DNA of 64,000 bases from Gymnorhina tibicen (GCA_013399875.1 VXAZ01009657.1:248001-312000), one strand, 5' to 3'. Counted from the stretch's first letter, positions 12,401-27,600 are shown. The notes: a model not told the origin generated them from the sequence alone. Made by a program: numbers and translations.

Positions 12401-15400
12401 AGGCAGCAGAACTGTGGGAAATGGCAGGGGCTTACAACTTTATAACATTATAACATTAACTTCATTAGAAAAGGGCTGAACCTGTAAATCTCCCAGTGTA
12501 TAAAAGATTGTTATAGGCAGGACAGGTAAGAGCAGAAAGAAGGTGGGTTCATTTGTTGCAAAAATGTTTAGAGATGGTGAACACTAAATAAAAACATGGG
12601 GTGAAGAACCAGAAGGAGCTCCAGTTCCTATTGCCTCTGCAGCAGTGTGAGGTACAATCAGTGCTCTCTCCTGGGGCTGCTTCTCAATGCCTCTGGAGTT
12701 CTCAAAATCTGTCCTATGCCCTGCTGATGGCATGCATGCCATGAGAGTCACACATCTTCTTGGCAGTCCAAAATATCCTGGTAAGGACTAAGCAATGGGC
12801 ATGGTGGCACTCACTGGGTTAAGGAATTCCACCGTGGTGCCAGACCACAACTGATGTTACTTGCAGCTGTGGCAGTTTTATGCCGGCGACAGCAAGTGGC
12901 CCAAATAGCTGGCACAGGTTTTCATAAGAATAAATATCGGGAAAAAAGTTTTGTGTTCAATTTCTTGTGCAAGTCCAGTGTAGGGGCTCAGTGACGGTAG
13001 CTGAAAGAGCTATTTGTCAGATTAAGTATCTTCTTTCTGTCTTTTTTTTAAATGAGTAGAACCAATTTTTTAATTAATTGATTTTACTAAAACTGGTAAT
13101 CAAAGTATTGTGTACAGTTATGCTATTTCTGCTCCAGCTGAAGCAAGAACGTTTGTTTGTGCATGTTAATGATGCCACTAAGCAGAGAGGTGACAGCATG
13201 GTTGAAGGGAAAAAGTTATCTTCTTAGAAACTGCATAAATAACTGATTTTGTCAGATTTTTGGTTAGTGGGATGAACCATCCAGTGTTCAGTGCTTTAGA
13301 AGAATGTCCTTTTTCTAAACTAAAGAAAGTGTGAATTATAGTCCATTGTTGTACAGCTTACACAGCTGTGGAAAGATTGGAATCTGATGCATCACAAAGA
13401 GAAATGATGTAAACTGGAAACATGACATTTCAAGGGGAAAAAATACTTAAAACGGAAAACAGAAAAAGAAGCTAGTTAACTTCTGCATGAAGTTGAATTT
13501 CCAAGAAGAAAAAAGCAAAAGAAAGCCCAACAGATGTTTTGTGAACACTTTTTAAACTTACTGTCAGCACTTCCATTGGGAAACACCCAAATTCAATGAG
13601 TAAAGGAGTTTGGAATTAAAGTGAGTATATTCATAAATTTGAGTATATTTTAATAATTTCATGAAACTAGTCAAATCATAAAGTTTCAGCCCAGAACACT
13701 GAATCCTGTGTAACTGTTTGAAAACGTCTTCATAAATTAATAAACTTGCAAAGGCCAACGTTTATGGTTATAAATTGTAATTGTATAGTGATAGGTGTAA
13801 ATTACTGGAAAAATTTATCAGAGCTGAACAGCTGCCAGTGGCTGAAAATAGCCCAGTAAAAGTCTTGCCAGTGTGAGGAGTTTTTTGTAGACTGGGCTTA
13901 TCTGTGGTTCAGCCTTAGCCCAAGGAAGTCTTTGTCTGAAAATAGCTCTGTGTTAGGCATACTTATTATGCTAACTGTAAATATGTTGTTTTCAACCTTG
14001 TGTAAGCTTTCCTTCACGTGTAATAAACCACTGCATCTCTTTCATTAAACTTGGTGTTTGTTACAAGGGTAATTGTAGGCCCTGGCTAGGTTTCTCTTCC
14101 ATGATTTTCCATCAAGCCCATTGAAAACCTGAAAAAATATTCAAAAAGTCTTTAGATGTTAATAAAACAAAGAGTGTTTTTCTAGATAGATTTTCAACAA
14201 TATTCAAATAAATAAATTCAATAATAAACTCCTAAAATAATTTGTAAACAGCAATTTTAAGATTATAAGAAAAAATGTTTTATTCACTATACTTGGAAAT
14301 TCACATTAATTTTGTTCAAAGATAAGTTTTGTGAAAGTATTTCTGTAAATTAGCCTGTGCTGGAGCATGTGCTGGTGTGTGTGCGTGTCCAAAATAGCAG
14401 AAGACAGTTGTGATTTTTTATTAATAATGTAGCTGGTGCATAATTTTTCCATCGAGTGTTAGCATCTCACAGCATGAGAAAACAATGTATTCAAAAAGGA
14501 CGTGACAGAGGGAAGAATATTAAAGAGTTCTACTGTAGAAAGACTACTAAAGGAAAATGTGATTTTCATGACAGTAACAGCCTATCAATCCATGTTAAGT
14601 CAGGTACATATTTAACACCTCAAGGCCCTTGGATTGAATACCTCTTTACATAACAACATTTGTTTTCACAGGTAACATACAGTTCACCCCTATTACCAAA
14701 ATCTCATGCTGTAAAATTCTCTGAGAGTTGAACTTCACCAAAATGAAGGTAGACTGAAAGTATGAAGTGAAAAGGTCTGAAGACTGTTATTTTCTTTTTG
14801 TGTGTATATAACCCACCAAAACTGGCACAAATCTTTACAGGAGAAGGTAGAAATGACACTGTCAGATTATCTGCACTCTCAGTTTTCCCTGTAAGCATCT
14901 GCAGAGCTCTCTCTTTATCCTCCCTCCACTTGGTGTAACACCTTCAATTGTAATAATATGTAAAACAAAACCACAACAAGCAAAATGCACCCGCCCACTG
15001 CCCAAATGAAAACAGCCACCTGCAGCATGACTGCAGTTAAGCTTCCCATGCACTGAGACAAGTGCCAGGCAAGCTGACCGATAGTATTTGCCTTGTTATA
15101 CTGCTTCCCATCTGCCTGTGCCCATCTGCTGCCTTCTCTATTATTCAAGGTCCTTGTAATAGTCACCATCTTTTGCTTCCATGTTGGAAGCAGCGTTTAG
15201 CACGAAAAGGCCTCGGGTTCACCGTGGCGTTAATAAACATAATTGCAGCTAAAACACTTTTATTATAGTGTGGATTTTATTTTTCCCATTTTGCTACATC
15301 AGCTTCTCATGTTGTGTAATTGCAGTTCATGACAATCTCTGAAGAATTCTGTACTACCTATTTTTTAATGAAAATGCCTACCTCCTGCTGGTTTGGCACA

Positions 15401-17016
15401 AACTAAGGGCCCCAATACAATCAATTTGCAGACAAATGGGGTAAAATATATCTTTACAATGACCAAACATGTTTAGTTCATGACTATTAATTAGCTCCTG
15501 GTTTTCCCATCAAATGGGAAAGAAATTACTTAAATCTCTGTTTTCAAATCTTATGCATGTCTTCAAAAACTGTCAATACACGTAAAAAGTATTACATTTC
15601 TAAAATTAGGATTGCCTTGTTGAAACTAAACTGCAAACATTAAAGGATTCCTTTCAGCATCAGGCTTCTTGCTGATCCCGAATGCTGAACAAGCTGAGCA
15701 CAATCTCTCCAGCCTCACCAAATCTTGTGTTTTGCTCTGCTTGTCCTGAGTGCTGGGAGTGGCACTGAAAATCATCCCATTTTTTCAGTGGAAAGCGTCT
15801 TTGAGTGGGGAGAAAGAAGTGCTTTCAATGGGTGTTCCACTTGCAAAGAACAGCTTGCTGACTGTCATCTTGCACTTATAATCACTGAAGCTGCCTATTC
15901 AAAGCAGTATGTGTCTGCTGTCCTTAACTCCAGATCCTTAACTCACATGCAATCAGTCCCTTTCCCTTAGCTTAATGGGCAGATCTACATCGACTTTAAT
16001 GTCAGCTTAATCACACTCTAAGCTCTTCAGGGAGAGGAATTGAATTTTCTGTGATATGTGGAATCTAGCTTGCTGTCAGAGATTTAATTCAGGGTGATAG
16101 ACGATAACACCACCACCCCCCGGAATTCATTTTATTAAGTAGAGAAGAGAGTATTTTAATTATAACTTCTGTCATTAGACCACAGTTTAAGTGGAATATT
16201 TAGGTTAAAATAAAACATCTCAATCATAAGCTGGTCTTTATGGATACTCCACAGGTCTGTCACTCAGCACTGCATATAAATCAAGTCTCTTTCTTCAATA
16301 ATAGATTGTTACTTATCAATTTCACATTCTCTGTTATTTCCCTTGCAGAGTAATATGTTTAGAAGAAAACTATTTTTGTGTTGTCAATTTCTCTCTCTCT
16401 GTATCCATGTCTTAAATATTACATCACAAAGTAAATAAATAATTAATTCTGCTTTATCCAGCAAACTTGAGAATTAGTGACACAGTGCACCATTATTACA
16501 TAGCTGTATTGGGAAAAAAAATCTCACTTTAGGATTAGATCTTGCAAATTCTTAATGCGGCTTGAAGTACTTTTTTTTATTTTTTACAAGCACTACTTTA
16601 AAAAACCAGTGACATTAGTTGCAAAGTCTTTTACTATATGAAGTGTCAGAATAGGTGAATTTTCCTTTATACAATGACCTGTTTTACCAGGAGCCTTTAA
16701 CACACGTGGATGTACTGCTCAAGAGAGGTGCTGTGCCATAAGGTCTGTGAAAGTGTCATTGTCTGTAGGCATGATTAAGAAAATATCTAATATAGATGTG
16801 CTGCCACCTGTCTTTTTTCCAAAGAAACTGTCACAGCCATTCCATTTTAAGGCTGGGAGTTAAGTTCCCAGCTGTTGTGACCCAATTCCGTGTCTAGCTT
16901 CTGCTTACACTCATAATTAACTTTTCAGTTGTCATAACAGGCTTCAGATTGAACTACTGTGAAAAGAGGTAAAAAAGTGGATGTTACACTTCTCTGGGGC
17001 AAACAGGCTTTGATTT
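9454..17016. other. Intergenic stretch without recognised genes
   Basis: AT-rich DNA. Only short unconvincing open frames are present. No microsatellite longer than about 20 bp, RNA gene or diagnosable mobile element was recognised. The somewhat GC-richer patch near 12600-12920 has no identifiable family signature. Confidence 0.45.
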
Positions 17017-17082
17017 ATCATAGAGGTGTAGAATGCTTTGGGTTGGAAAGGACCTTAGAGATGATCTATTTGTTCTGGCCTT
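17017..17082 (-). mobile_element. CR1 LINE 3'-end fragment
   Basis: Seen: the plus strand reads TAGAATGCTTTGGGTTGG, then a GGACCTTAGAGATGATCTA block. These are hallmarks of the CR1 3' end in reverse complement, so the element is on the minus strand. Only about 65 bp is recognisable and the remaining element is absent or too diverged. CR1 is the dominant LINE of birds and other reptiles, which supports an avian host. Confidence 0.8.
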
Positions 17083-20000
17083 TTTTTTATTTGACAAAAA
17101 GTGTAATTTGCTTTTTGCTCTTGAAAAATTAGTCTCATTGAGGAAAAACTCCAGCTATTTTCCTTCATTTTTCCTACCATTAATCAAAGAGAAAAAGGCT
17201 GTAATAGTGAACTAAATGCAAATGATTTGGGAAAGGAAAATGTGATCATCATGACACCTGATATAAAGTTAATGCATAACTATTAGCACCTGATGAGCTC
17301 ATTAGCTATATTGATGCACAAGATCAGTTTTATCTATTATGAAACTGTTTTTCCCCCTCCAGATTAATGAAATTGCTAAATTTGATCTCTGTGCAGAATA
17401 AGATGAGAAGACAGCAGTAGAATTGTGTAAATACTGCCAATGCTTTCTAAATGCATTCAATCAAGCTAAAAGACCCCAACACATTAATTTTTCCATTTTT
17501 CTCTATCATGAAAACAAAGACATTTTTGGTTCAAGCTCCCCATCAAGTGTTTGGGAAAAGTATCCCAAGGAGTTAAGAAGCCTGAGGGAAAACTACTCAC
17601 TTTTGAGGTAGCATATTTTTTAGATTTCTTTAGAGACCTTTCAGGGTCCTGAAACAGTGAAGAGGGCTCTTTAAGCCTTGTCAGAGCCCTGGCACGGCAT
17701 TCAATTAACAAACACAGCCACTGATCAAACCTCTCTCTTCATTACTGGAAAGGATCATGCATATGCAGTGAATTGCTCAGCAGTGACAGGATAAAAACAA
17801 AATTTGCATTCAGCCACTGTCAGGAGCTTAATTCTTGTAGGAATTATGCTTCAGGTAGAGGACTTACATTCCCAGACAAGCAAATATTATCTACAGATGA
17901 GACGGAATCTTCTGGAGCTCTCTAACCCTTTCAGGACTGAAGCAGCCATAGAGATTTTAATTTTGGAGGATGGAAAGAAGGCACAAGGTCTGGAATGTAG
18001 ATCTACAAGATTTCTGCCCATCTTTACTCATAAAAGACACTCAAGCACATGCTTACAGCAGCTCCAGTGGGATTCAGTCACGTGTTTTAAGCTGGATATC
18101 AGTGGTGTTTTGAATCAAGGTCAATAAACATATATACTCAGTGATCACACACTGACTAGTTCTAGTTTCACCAAAATCTTCAATTTTGAGACGCTACTGA
18201 CTAGGTAGAAAAATGCCTTTTCAATTATTAAAAAAAAAAAAAAATTACGTTTACGGCTTTATTGTCCTAGGACCATCAATATGTCAAATTGAATGCTTTG
18301 GAGTAGGAGGCTGGAGATCAGTCACCAAAATTCATTGTCAGCCCAGGCAGTACTCAGCCAATAATGAGAGGCAGACAAGCACCTAAGTGTAATTATCTCA
18401 GTTATGGTTTCAATGTACAGATCGGTATAGAGTAAAAGTGCAATGAAAGCTACATCCCACACTAAAACATGGGAAGCAGTCATTAAAGAGGGGAACAAAA
18501 GAATTTTATTCACCAAAATAAAGTTTTCTCTACTAGTTACATATAGGCAGAAATGCCTTGGCCAAAAGGTTGCTGCAAGAAATATACACATATTGAATGA
18601 GGGGAAACAATCCTTGTTTTCATTAAGAATGGCCTGATTATCTCCAGTGTAAGCATGGATTAACATGAGTTTTGGAGCAAAAGAATGAGTTCATGTAGAT
18701 GTCCTCAAAGGACTGAAGGGAAGGAGAGCTAGTATTCCAACAAAGGATAAGAAAAGGGAAAATCGGGATGTAAGCATGGCTGAAGATGCACTGTGAAGAT
18801 GCTTCCCCATAGGAAGCTAAAAACAGCTTAGTGATGGGCAAGATTCTAGGTGGAGGTTACTGAGCATTGCAATCTGAGACAGGAGGGAAAGGCCCAAGCC
18901 ACAAATGAAAAACAGACATAGTATTTACATAAATAAGGGTGAAAGACTTTTCTTACGTAACCTTGCCTAAGGTACACAGGCAAGGTTTTCTTTCACTTCT
19001 GCGTGTATATCTCCTTTTTTGGTAATGATTTGTAACACTGCTGCTTTGGGATGTTGTCAATAAATACTTGTATTTGCATTCTACTGTAACTGGGGTTGAA
19101 TGGGATTTAATTTAACTGGAACTGCATGACATCAGTAACCCAAAAAAATCCATATACTGGGTTACCTCAATAAATCCCTGCCTCCTTAGTACATATTCCT
19201 GTACTCAGAGGGTGACAGAACAGGCTACATTTCAGTAACACCAATCAAATGGAGAGTTTGCACCACAGACATCAGGAGAAAGTCATGGTTAAATGTGAGG
19301 CTTGCAAGGAAAATGCCAGTATCATTATTGGTTTCCACTGCATTAAAGGCTGAAAGAATCTTTCAGGAAATAGAAAAAAGCCACATACTCTACAAGCTGC
19401 TCAGCAACTTTGGAGTAAAAACTATATAGGAGATGAGGCATAAATATTTCATGAACCAGTAAAACTACAATATGATCTTCCAATGCAGCAGGCTCTTTCC
19501 AAAAGCTTTGCAATGCATTGCTCTTACAGCCCCCCAGGGGTTTTCTCCTTTTTGAACAGCGGAATGACATGAATTTCAAAAGCAGGAGATTATGTAAAAG
19601 GAAGAGAGAAGATGTTTCATTCAAAACCAAAATGGGAAAATCAATGTGTTTAGCTGACATTTAGACTTCATATTTATCTGTAATATTAGAGTCCGTAATC
19701 TGGAATTGCTCTTCCATCCTCTTACTCTGCCTTTATTTCTGTACCTCCCTGAAAGTGTAGGCTTTAGTGTATATCTCTGATGCTCAGAAATGCAAAGAAA
19801 AGGCTTTTTGTTTAACACTTCTGTGTTCTGCAATCATTTATAAAAACAAACTAATGTATTGGTTACTACATTTTTAATTATTATTACAACATTTCTTGCA
19901 AGAAGCTGCCAAGATTGTATTTGCCCACCATAACAGCAGAGTCAGAAAACACACTAAGGGCCATTGTGCAGAAGACAAACTAGCCAAATTAAGGAACAAA

Positions 20001-22997
20001 TGGACGCAAAGACAGATGAAATTGCTTGCTTAAATATGCAGTTTACTTGTGACAGTGGCTGCAGAAAATGTGGGTCTTCCTGAAAAAAAACTATCAGATC
20101 TAACAGTCTATCAAGTTTTGAAAAAGTTTGGTCACATATCTGAAATCTACAGTTAATCTCACCCGAATTTCACAAAAAATCAGAGTCCTACTCAAAAATT
20201 ATCTGGGGAAAAACTAAAACCATGAAACAACCCATGTTCATCTGTGTTATTTGTTTTGTTAAACTGCTTTTTCGTTCCTCAGTGGTTCCCTTCAGCCTAG
20301 TGGTATCTGTTCCCAGATCTTGAGATCTGTAGTATTCTGTACAGAAATGAGCTGACAGACAAAATCATCTGTGAATCAGATGACCCTCTACAAGGAGATT
20401 GTCCCTGAGGGACATAGTCTGTGCTGAAGAGAAAGCATCATGTGTTACATAATCCTTAAGTGTTAGTTGATGCCTCGAGTCACGAGTAAGGCACTGTGGC
20501 AGACTCTGGATAAAATGTACTAAGAAACTTGAACAACTCTCTGTGGGTAGGGAACATAAGACACTCTTGATAAATACAGAAAAGTTAACCAAGACAATTC
20601 CTAGATCTATCTTGTATCTTCTGAAGGTACATCATCTGAAACCCCAGCTTCTAAGGCAGAAAGCCCTACACTGTGTTCTAGCATATGAACAAAGCAGATC
20701 ATTAAATTCAACAGGGTTTCAAAAAATTGTTTCAAAAAACTTGATTTTGAGTGCTGTGCAATAGGGATGGAGCCAATATGCATTTCACCAACAAGCAGTC
20801 AAAACCTAGCATTTTTGTCTTGGCATGTGGCTTGTACATCTATAAAGATGGAGGAGTAAAAGGCTTGGACCTGCCACCACCAGCAGAATAGCTCACTCCG
20901 TTCTTTACACTTTATGAACTGGAAAATACAATATAAGGCACTCCTGCCTACTTGTTATGTGAGAAACTCTAGTCTGCTAGTGCAGAATTTGGTGCAATTT
21001 CTTCCTTAAAATTCCAATATTACCGTTAGAAAAGTGGGAGGAAAAGTAAACAAATAAATTAAAGATGAGCGCTGTTACAGGTTTTCATTTAAAAAAAAAA
21101 AACTCCCCCACAGAAATTGTACACTCTCTACTGTCTGGCACACAATATCTGGTTTTAGTCTTCAAAGCAGATAAACAGGAAAAAAAGTGTTGGTTTTTGT
21201 TTTTTCCTGCTAGGTGGATATGCATAATCTATATATATATTTTTTTTCTATAGTTAACATACTAATATTACTGCATCTGGTGACATCCAACTGTGTCAGG
21301 TTACAAAACCTCTAGCCAAAGAAATCTTGGTTTGGCTAACCAATCTGGTCACGCAAATCTCCTGACAAGATCTGGGAACAAACTGGGACTCTGATACTTT
21401 CACTTTAGGAAGCTTTTCCAATATACTGGTTTGAAGCATGTGATGACCACACTGAGAGTCACGATCTGCTTTGATAACTTTGGAATTCCTGTTAGATGTG
21501 TGGTAACAAGTTCAGCTTTTGCCACACTTGGGAGACTAGCTAACAGTGAAATGGGTTTTTTTGCAAAAGGTTATTGCAAAAGGTTATGTCATTAACCAAC
21601 CTAAAATCAATGTAAGATATGCATATAGTGAGCACAGAAGAGGCAGAGTGAAGAATGCTTGCCTTGTCTGAATTATTTGCAATTCAGTGCTGTTGCCTGT
21701 AACACAGTGGGGCTGCTACACAAGCAAGTGGGCACAACGAAATGTTACATGTTGGCCAAATCTCTTCTTCCTGTGGAAATTCACCTGTGTTTTAACATAT
21801 TCCTTTCACTCTGATGTAGGGTTCTGCTAGAAACAGGTTCTTCTGCAGTGTTGAAAGAGAGACTACTATTCCACCACAGGTGCCACCTTTCTGTGCTCTG
21901 CAACTGGCAGATGGCAGTGCGCTCTCCCATCTCGTCACTGGGGTTACCTGTACTTGAACATCTCCAGCAATGCAAGTAATTTCTTGGTCTTATGTACACC
22001 CATAGCATTTTCCTCCTGGTGCAGAACAAGCTGGAACAATGTATTTGTTTTTAACACAAAAGTGTCATGGGCCAATGCCATGATGCACCAAAGCTTGGCT
22101 ATTCCTGTCTCACCCCGGAAAAATAGAATTAAAAGTCAAGCTGCTCTTGCTGGGAAGAGAAATGGGCAGGTATTTTCTGAGGCTCTTGGTCCAGCTTAGA
22201 CACAGAAAATGGGTCAGTGTGAAACCCAATGTGTCCCATCTTAAATGTATCCACAGCAATTTAGACTTCCAGTTTGTGTCCATTTTCTACACCAAAGATA
22301 TTACTTACTTATCTGAAATGTTGAATGGGAAGGGTGGAGAGAAAATACTGACTGTAATGGACAGTAGGTGAAGAAAGGACCTGTAAATAATGACACCAGA
22401 GCACAAAACATTCTGCCTCTCCTGCCTCAAACAAGAAAAGCAAAATCCCTTCCAAATGCAAGGAGTTAAATAATATTTAAGGGAACACCATCTAGGCCTG
22501 TCAGCTATCTTTTCCTTGGATACAAGAGTGATACTCACCAGAGGACATTTCATTCTTCCTCTAATGTTTATTCGTTATCCAAGCATACTAATTAATTATA
22601 TGTGCCCTAGAATTCTTGCTGGGATTTGCAGTCACTCAGAGATGAACAATGTGAGAACAGAATAGGAATAACTGTGTCATAGGCAACTCTTGCCAAAGTA
22701 CATTCAAAATTAATGGGTCTAAGAAATTATTCCTTTCCTAATGAGAATCATTAAGCATGAGAGTGAATTTTAGAAACATCTGAAAAGCATAGCAGGCTGT
22801 CAGTGGTTTCAAAGCTTAAGCAGCAATTTGAGCAGTTATTCTCTAAGGTGAAAAAATAATGTTTGAGGGAAAAGTTAAAAAATATTCAAGCTGAGTATTT
22901 TGCAAACAAGTTAAATCTACAGGTGAAAATGATAAAAGTTCTTGTCTTGTGATTAGCAATTACAATACATTTAAATTTTAAAACACTTTTAAATTGT
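17083..22997. other. Intergenic stretch without recognised genes
   Basis: AT-rich DNA with short A runs (for example about 18231-18243) and a small direct duplication of TTGCAAAAGGTTAT near 21560-21590. No exon, RNA gene or diagnosable transposon was recognised. Confidence 0.45.
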
Positions 22998-23083
22998 GGC
23001 ACTTTGCAGTATGAAATGGTGGTGTTCAGTGAAAGGTTGGACTTGATCCTGGAGGTCTTCTCCAACCTCAATTCTATGATTCT
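22998..23083 (+). mobile_element. CR1 LINE 3'-end fragment
   Basis: Seen: GGTTGGACTTGATCCTGG, then AGGTCTTCTCCAACCT, then ATTCTATGATTCTA. This is the diagnostic CR1 3' end, including the short terminal repeat, in plus orientation. Sequence back to about 22998 (TGGCACTT...) fits the CR1 consensus more loosely. It is a 5'-truncated copy of under 100 bp, the usual fate of CR1 insertions. Confidence 0.88.
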
Positions 23084-23959
23084 AAAGTGTACCTAGGGAA
23101 AATGAACCAAATAAATATATGGAAAAATATAATGCCTTCACCTGGAAGAACTTACGATCTAAAGATATCATAGAAAGACAAGAAATGGATGATAAAAGCA
23201 AACAAACAAAAACAAGTGAAAGGCACCTGTATTTAACATGTTCTGTGGACTCCAATCATTCATTAGCAAGCCAAAAAAGGTAAACCCTATGCATTAAAAT
23301 AATATTTAACAAGTATACAAAAATGGAAGTAGAAAGCTTGTGGAAGAGAGAGCAGTCAGTGACACTCAACAAAATTTGAATGAAAGAGTATCTAAATACA
23401 AGGAAGTCTCTAGCTAGCTTCTAATACCCTTGCTTTCTTGTTCCTTTAGCTTTCATCTTTGACACCCTCAAAGTGATACAATGTACAATAAATACCGGTA
23501 AATAAGCTTAGGATTTGAGAATATACTGAATCAACTACCATCACTGCTATTTTTATTCTATTTTCTGTTACCCACCTCCAAATATTTCAGTGGGAGATGC
23601 AAACATTTTTGAAATACAATACAAATCTTTACAAACAGGAGGAATAGCTCATTTTGGAGGTCTTGTTGAGACACTGATTGTTACCTGACATAGTAGTTTA
23701 GGTGTACCAGGCTCTAAATATAGTAGTTTTTAATAGCCACATAACTTTTTGTTTCCTTGCTGCCTGTGTAAGCAACCCTTTGCTAAGAACAAAATGCCAA
23801 CCCAATCCACAATAGACCTAATATTTATCATCTCTAAGGAAGTGTCACAGTTCAAAAAGCAGCATCTTTGTTCATAGAAGACTTTAAAGTTTTGAAAATA
23901 AGCAATAAAAGCAGAGCTTTTGTCTAGCAACAGAGTTATAAAATTACCTTTTCTATTTA
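23084..23959. other. Intergenic stretch without recognised genes
   Basis: AT-rich sequence between a CR1 relic and a solo LTR; nothing further was recognised. Confidence 0.5.
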
Positions 23960-24603
23960 CTTACTGTCCTGGTTTGAGACAAATTGGAGGAAAAATGTCC
24001 TCTGATAGAAGGCAGATTTCAGCCGCCCCTCCCCCACCAGGTTCAGGGAAAAAATTCCTTGGAGGAAAAAGTGAAAAAAACCCCTATTTATTTAACAAGC
24101 AGAGTGCACACAGGCACAGGAAAAGAATAATGCTAAATAATAAAACCTCTCGCTCTGGAGACAACCTGGTAAATTTCAGAGTCCTTTCTGTGGGTGTGGT
24201 CTCTCCTCCAGAGCTGGAGTTTGGCGTGGGCCCCTCCGGGCCAACAGTGTAGGGTCTTCTTATGATGTTCTGGTGTTGATGAACAGTCCAGAAGAGAAAA
24301 AGAAGAAACCAAAGTTCCAAGGAACAGAAAGTTTGCCTCACCTAGCAGGCTGTCTCTCTCCTGGGAAAAGGAGCCAAGAGCAGGCCAAAAGGAGGAAGGT
24401 TGCTTCCTCCCTCTTGCCACTGCAGCAGAACGCAGGGGAATGGAGTGTCCTTAAAGCACAAACTGCTTTGAACAGTTCACCTGGCTGCTGCTCCCCCCTC
24501 TTCTAAATCCAGCTTAAAGCTACAGAAAAGGCACAGAATTCATGTCTGGGCATAGAGCAGGTGATAGGGGATACATATCATAAAGTCACCCCAAGACACT
24601 TAC
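23960..24603 (-). mobile_element. Solo LTR of an avian endogenous retrovirus, with target duplication
   Basis: Seen: the LTR proper is 23965-24598 (634 bp). On the plus strand it begins TGTCCTGGTTTGAG and ends CACCCCAAGACA, giving inverted ends of TGTC(C/T)TGG type. It is bounded by a perfect 5-bp duplication, CTTAC, at 23960-23964 and 24599-24603. A minus-strand AATAAA at 24092-24087, about 120 bp from the LTR's 3' end, shows that the sense direction is minus. No internal gag/pol/env sequence is present, so this is a solo LTR left by LTR-LTR recombination. Five-bp duplications are typical of ERVL-like and some gammaretrovirus-like elements; the family name is not assigned. The open frames within it are not genes. 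Confidence 0.93.
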
Positions 24604-27600
24604 CAAGAGATAGAATGCCACAAAATTTGATAATGAGCCTTTCCTGAACCAAGCTAGTAACTATCAATTGAATGCATCTATTTTTCACAATACTACAAGA
24701 ATACGGGGGATGATTCTGTCTGGGTTTCACCTTCAGTTTTGCACTGAGTTAACTAAAGCTGTGTCAATGATACACAGTGATGAAGAGATTCAAGTTTTGT
24801 TTCTCAGAAGAAATATAAACTGTTAGTGTTGATATTTAACAATGGGAAATCCTATTTAAATTTGTGAGTATGAACAATCTTCTAATGGAACAAATTCTGA
24901 CTAAATCTAGAAGCGTCATGAGATATTGCAGCTAGAACACAGACTGAAATCAGATCAGAGATCTTGGCTGTCATTTTCTAGTGCATTAATTAGTATGTTA
25001 ATCTTTTCTTCTGAACTCTTAATGAGGCCCAGCTTCCTCTGCCCACACAAAGGGAGAATCTTTAATATCCCTTAACTGTTAACAGAAGTGTGAGTCAGTA
25101 CGTTCATTATCCTTAATGTCAGTCCTTTTCCCAGAGCAGGAAACTAAGAGAGCCATAGCAAAAAGGAGGAACTTCTGGAGAGAAGAGCCTGGAGACATGC
25201 TGGCCTTTTCCCCAACAGCTGATTTAGGGATGAATTATGAAGACAATGCCATTTTGCTACAATAATCTTCAGCAACTGTTTCGTGTCAGAGTTACACCTT
25301 AGGGAGACTGTAGGTTTTCTCCTAGGCATCTGTGCTCCATTACCAGATGCAACTCCAAAAGGTTCAGGTAATTCCTGTGAAAGGTTGAGAAAGCAAAGTC
25401 TGAGCAGAAAGAAAGAGAAATACAAGTGGAAATTCACCACAAGTCCCTGTGGTCTGTCAAGGAAGTAAATTTATTTCATATAATCCTAACCCTTTCAAGA
25501 TTAAAAGCGATGGGTAATATTCTTCCGCTGCAGCAGAATTGCAATTTTAAACGGCTGCAATGGCAAATTGCATGAAAAGGATTAGTTTACATTGCTATTA
25601 AGCACTGCTGTTTTATTAAGTCTCTGAGGTCTCCTACCACTCTCTGCACTGCCCTAAATAACCATCTCTGTGCCACCTAGTGCCTTTCCTGGACTTCCAC
25701 CGCTTCCTAGTGGTCTTCCATCTGACAACCAGTGAACCCTTTCTCCACCGATTTAAGAAGTTCTGTGGTATTTGGTGGCACATGATGACAAATGAAACAT
25801 CAGTTCTGCAAAACATTTAAATGCTTTTACACTCTTACTCTCCTGAAAGGTGCACCTGAACATAATGCTGGTGCAGGTACTGTCCTTCCTGAATGAAAGA
25901 AAGGAAACTGGCAGCCTCTAAAGGTCTTATTAAACTCTCTTCCTCCTAAATTTTCCATCTTGCACTGATGCTCAGGCACTTAATTAGACTAGACCTGCAG
26001 GATAGTTTAAATACATGTTAGATGATGATCTTTTGCAGATACGGCATACATTTGTCCAAAGCTAGGCAATTATTCATTAGCTTTAAACAATTTCATGTAA
26101 TGGAATATTTATGCAACTCTACACTTTGTCCTTTATCTTTGCATTGAATGAGGCTGCTTAATTTATAGCAATTAGGACACCATAGAAATAAGAGGAATTT
26201 TGCCTACAATCAGATGACTTACATTCATGATGTTGTCAGGTTGGCTTTTTGGTGTTTTGTTGGCTTTTTAGTTTTGATCTATGTGAGGCTTAGAAAAAGC
26301 TGTCCCATCTGAATGGTAAAGTGCTGTATTAAAATTTACAGTGGGAAAGGGCTTGAAACCAAGAATGAATTAGGGAGAAATTACTGAAATTTTTAGGATC
26401 TAAACAATTTTACGAAATTGTTTTACACAGATTTGTTTGATTTACATTGAGAGTACAGCAAACAATTCAATCCTGACAGCAATACTCACAGCCATTTCTG
26501 AATTTGAAGAGAAAAAAAAAATCAGAATCTTGTCACTACAGCTAACAGTTTATTTAATATATATTTTTTCATGTCTAAATGTAGTGACCTTTAGCTTAAC
26601 ACTTCATACTTCATTTGATTTACAATTACTTCTATTCTATTACAGACATGCAATTATCTGGCCAGCAATTAACGCAATATTTTAGCACAGAATTTGAAGG
26701 ATTAAAAAAGGCAGTTTTAGTCTGAAAAACATCCCACTAAATGCTAGTATGATATCATTTTTAATAGTCTTTTAATTTTCATTATTTTATTTTGTTACTT
26801 GTGAAGTTTTGGCACTTTTGAGCACATTTTATATAGTGAAAACCAGAGTTCTGATGTTGAAAATCACTTGCTGAAGGCTCATTATATTTTTATTACAGTA
26901 TCTAAATATAAAAAGGATTTGGAAATAGTTGTTCTCATTCATGTTTTCAGCAGATGCTGTGCTGAAATGCAGGTGACAGCACAGGACAGAGAAGCAGAGT
27001 CTGAAGAAATGTTGACAGGAACAAGGAAAAGATTAAAAAAGTGGAAATAATTATATAAAACTGCAAAGTTATTCAATTTTTCTGTAGCATTTATGAGGCT
27101 TTCTCCATCTTTTCTGTCATTATTTCATGACTGCTGAGTAAGGAAATATGAACTCTCTTGATTGTTGTTTATCACATTACAAAAACTTCAATACCCCCTG
27201 AATACATAATACTTAGAGAACAGACCAACCACAGACAGGAAACATAAGAAATATTAAGTCAAGATTTCTAAAGTTAAGAAATGCAAACATAAGGGCCATC
27301 ACTGTCTCACCATATAACTGGAAGATACTGTCCAGTGGTCCCCCTGCCTTATTCAGCACCCAGCTGGATAGTGCTCTGCAGATACTCAGCAATTCAGTAT
27401 TTTGGCTATGTTTTTCCCCACAATGTGCAGGTAATGCATTATTATACCTTATTTATCACATTTACACTAAACTACAGAAATACCATTCTAAAGTCAGAAT
27501 GGTTTATTTTCTCATGGTCTTTTATGCTGCTTGTAAACACAGCGCTGGGATGTTTCACAGCTCACATGATACATGAAGAGAAGAATACAGCCAGAAACTA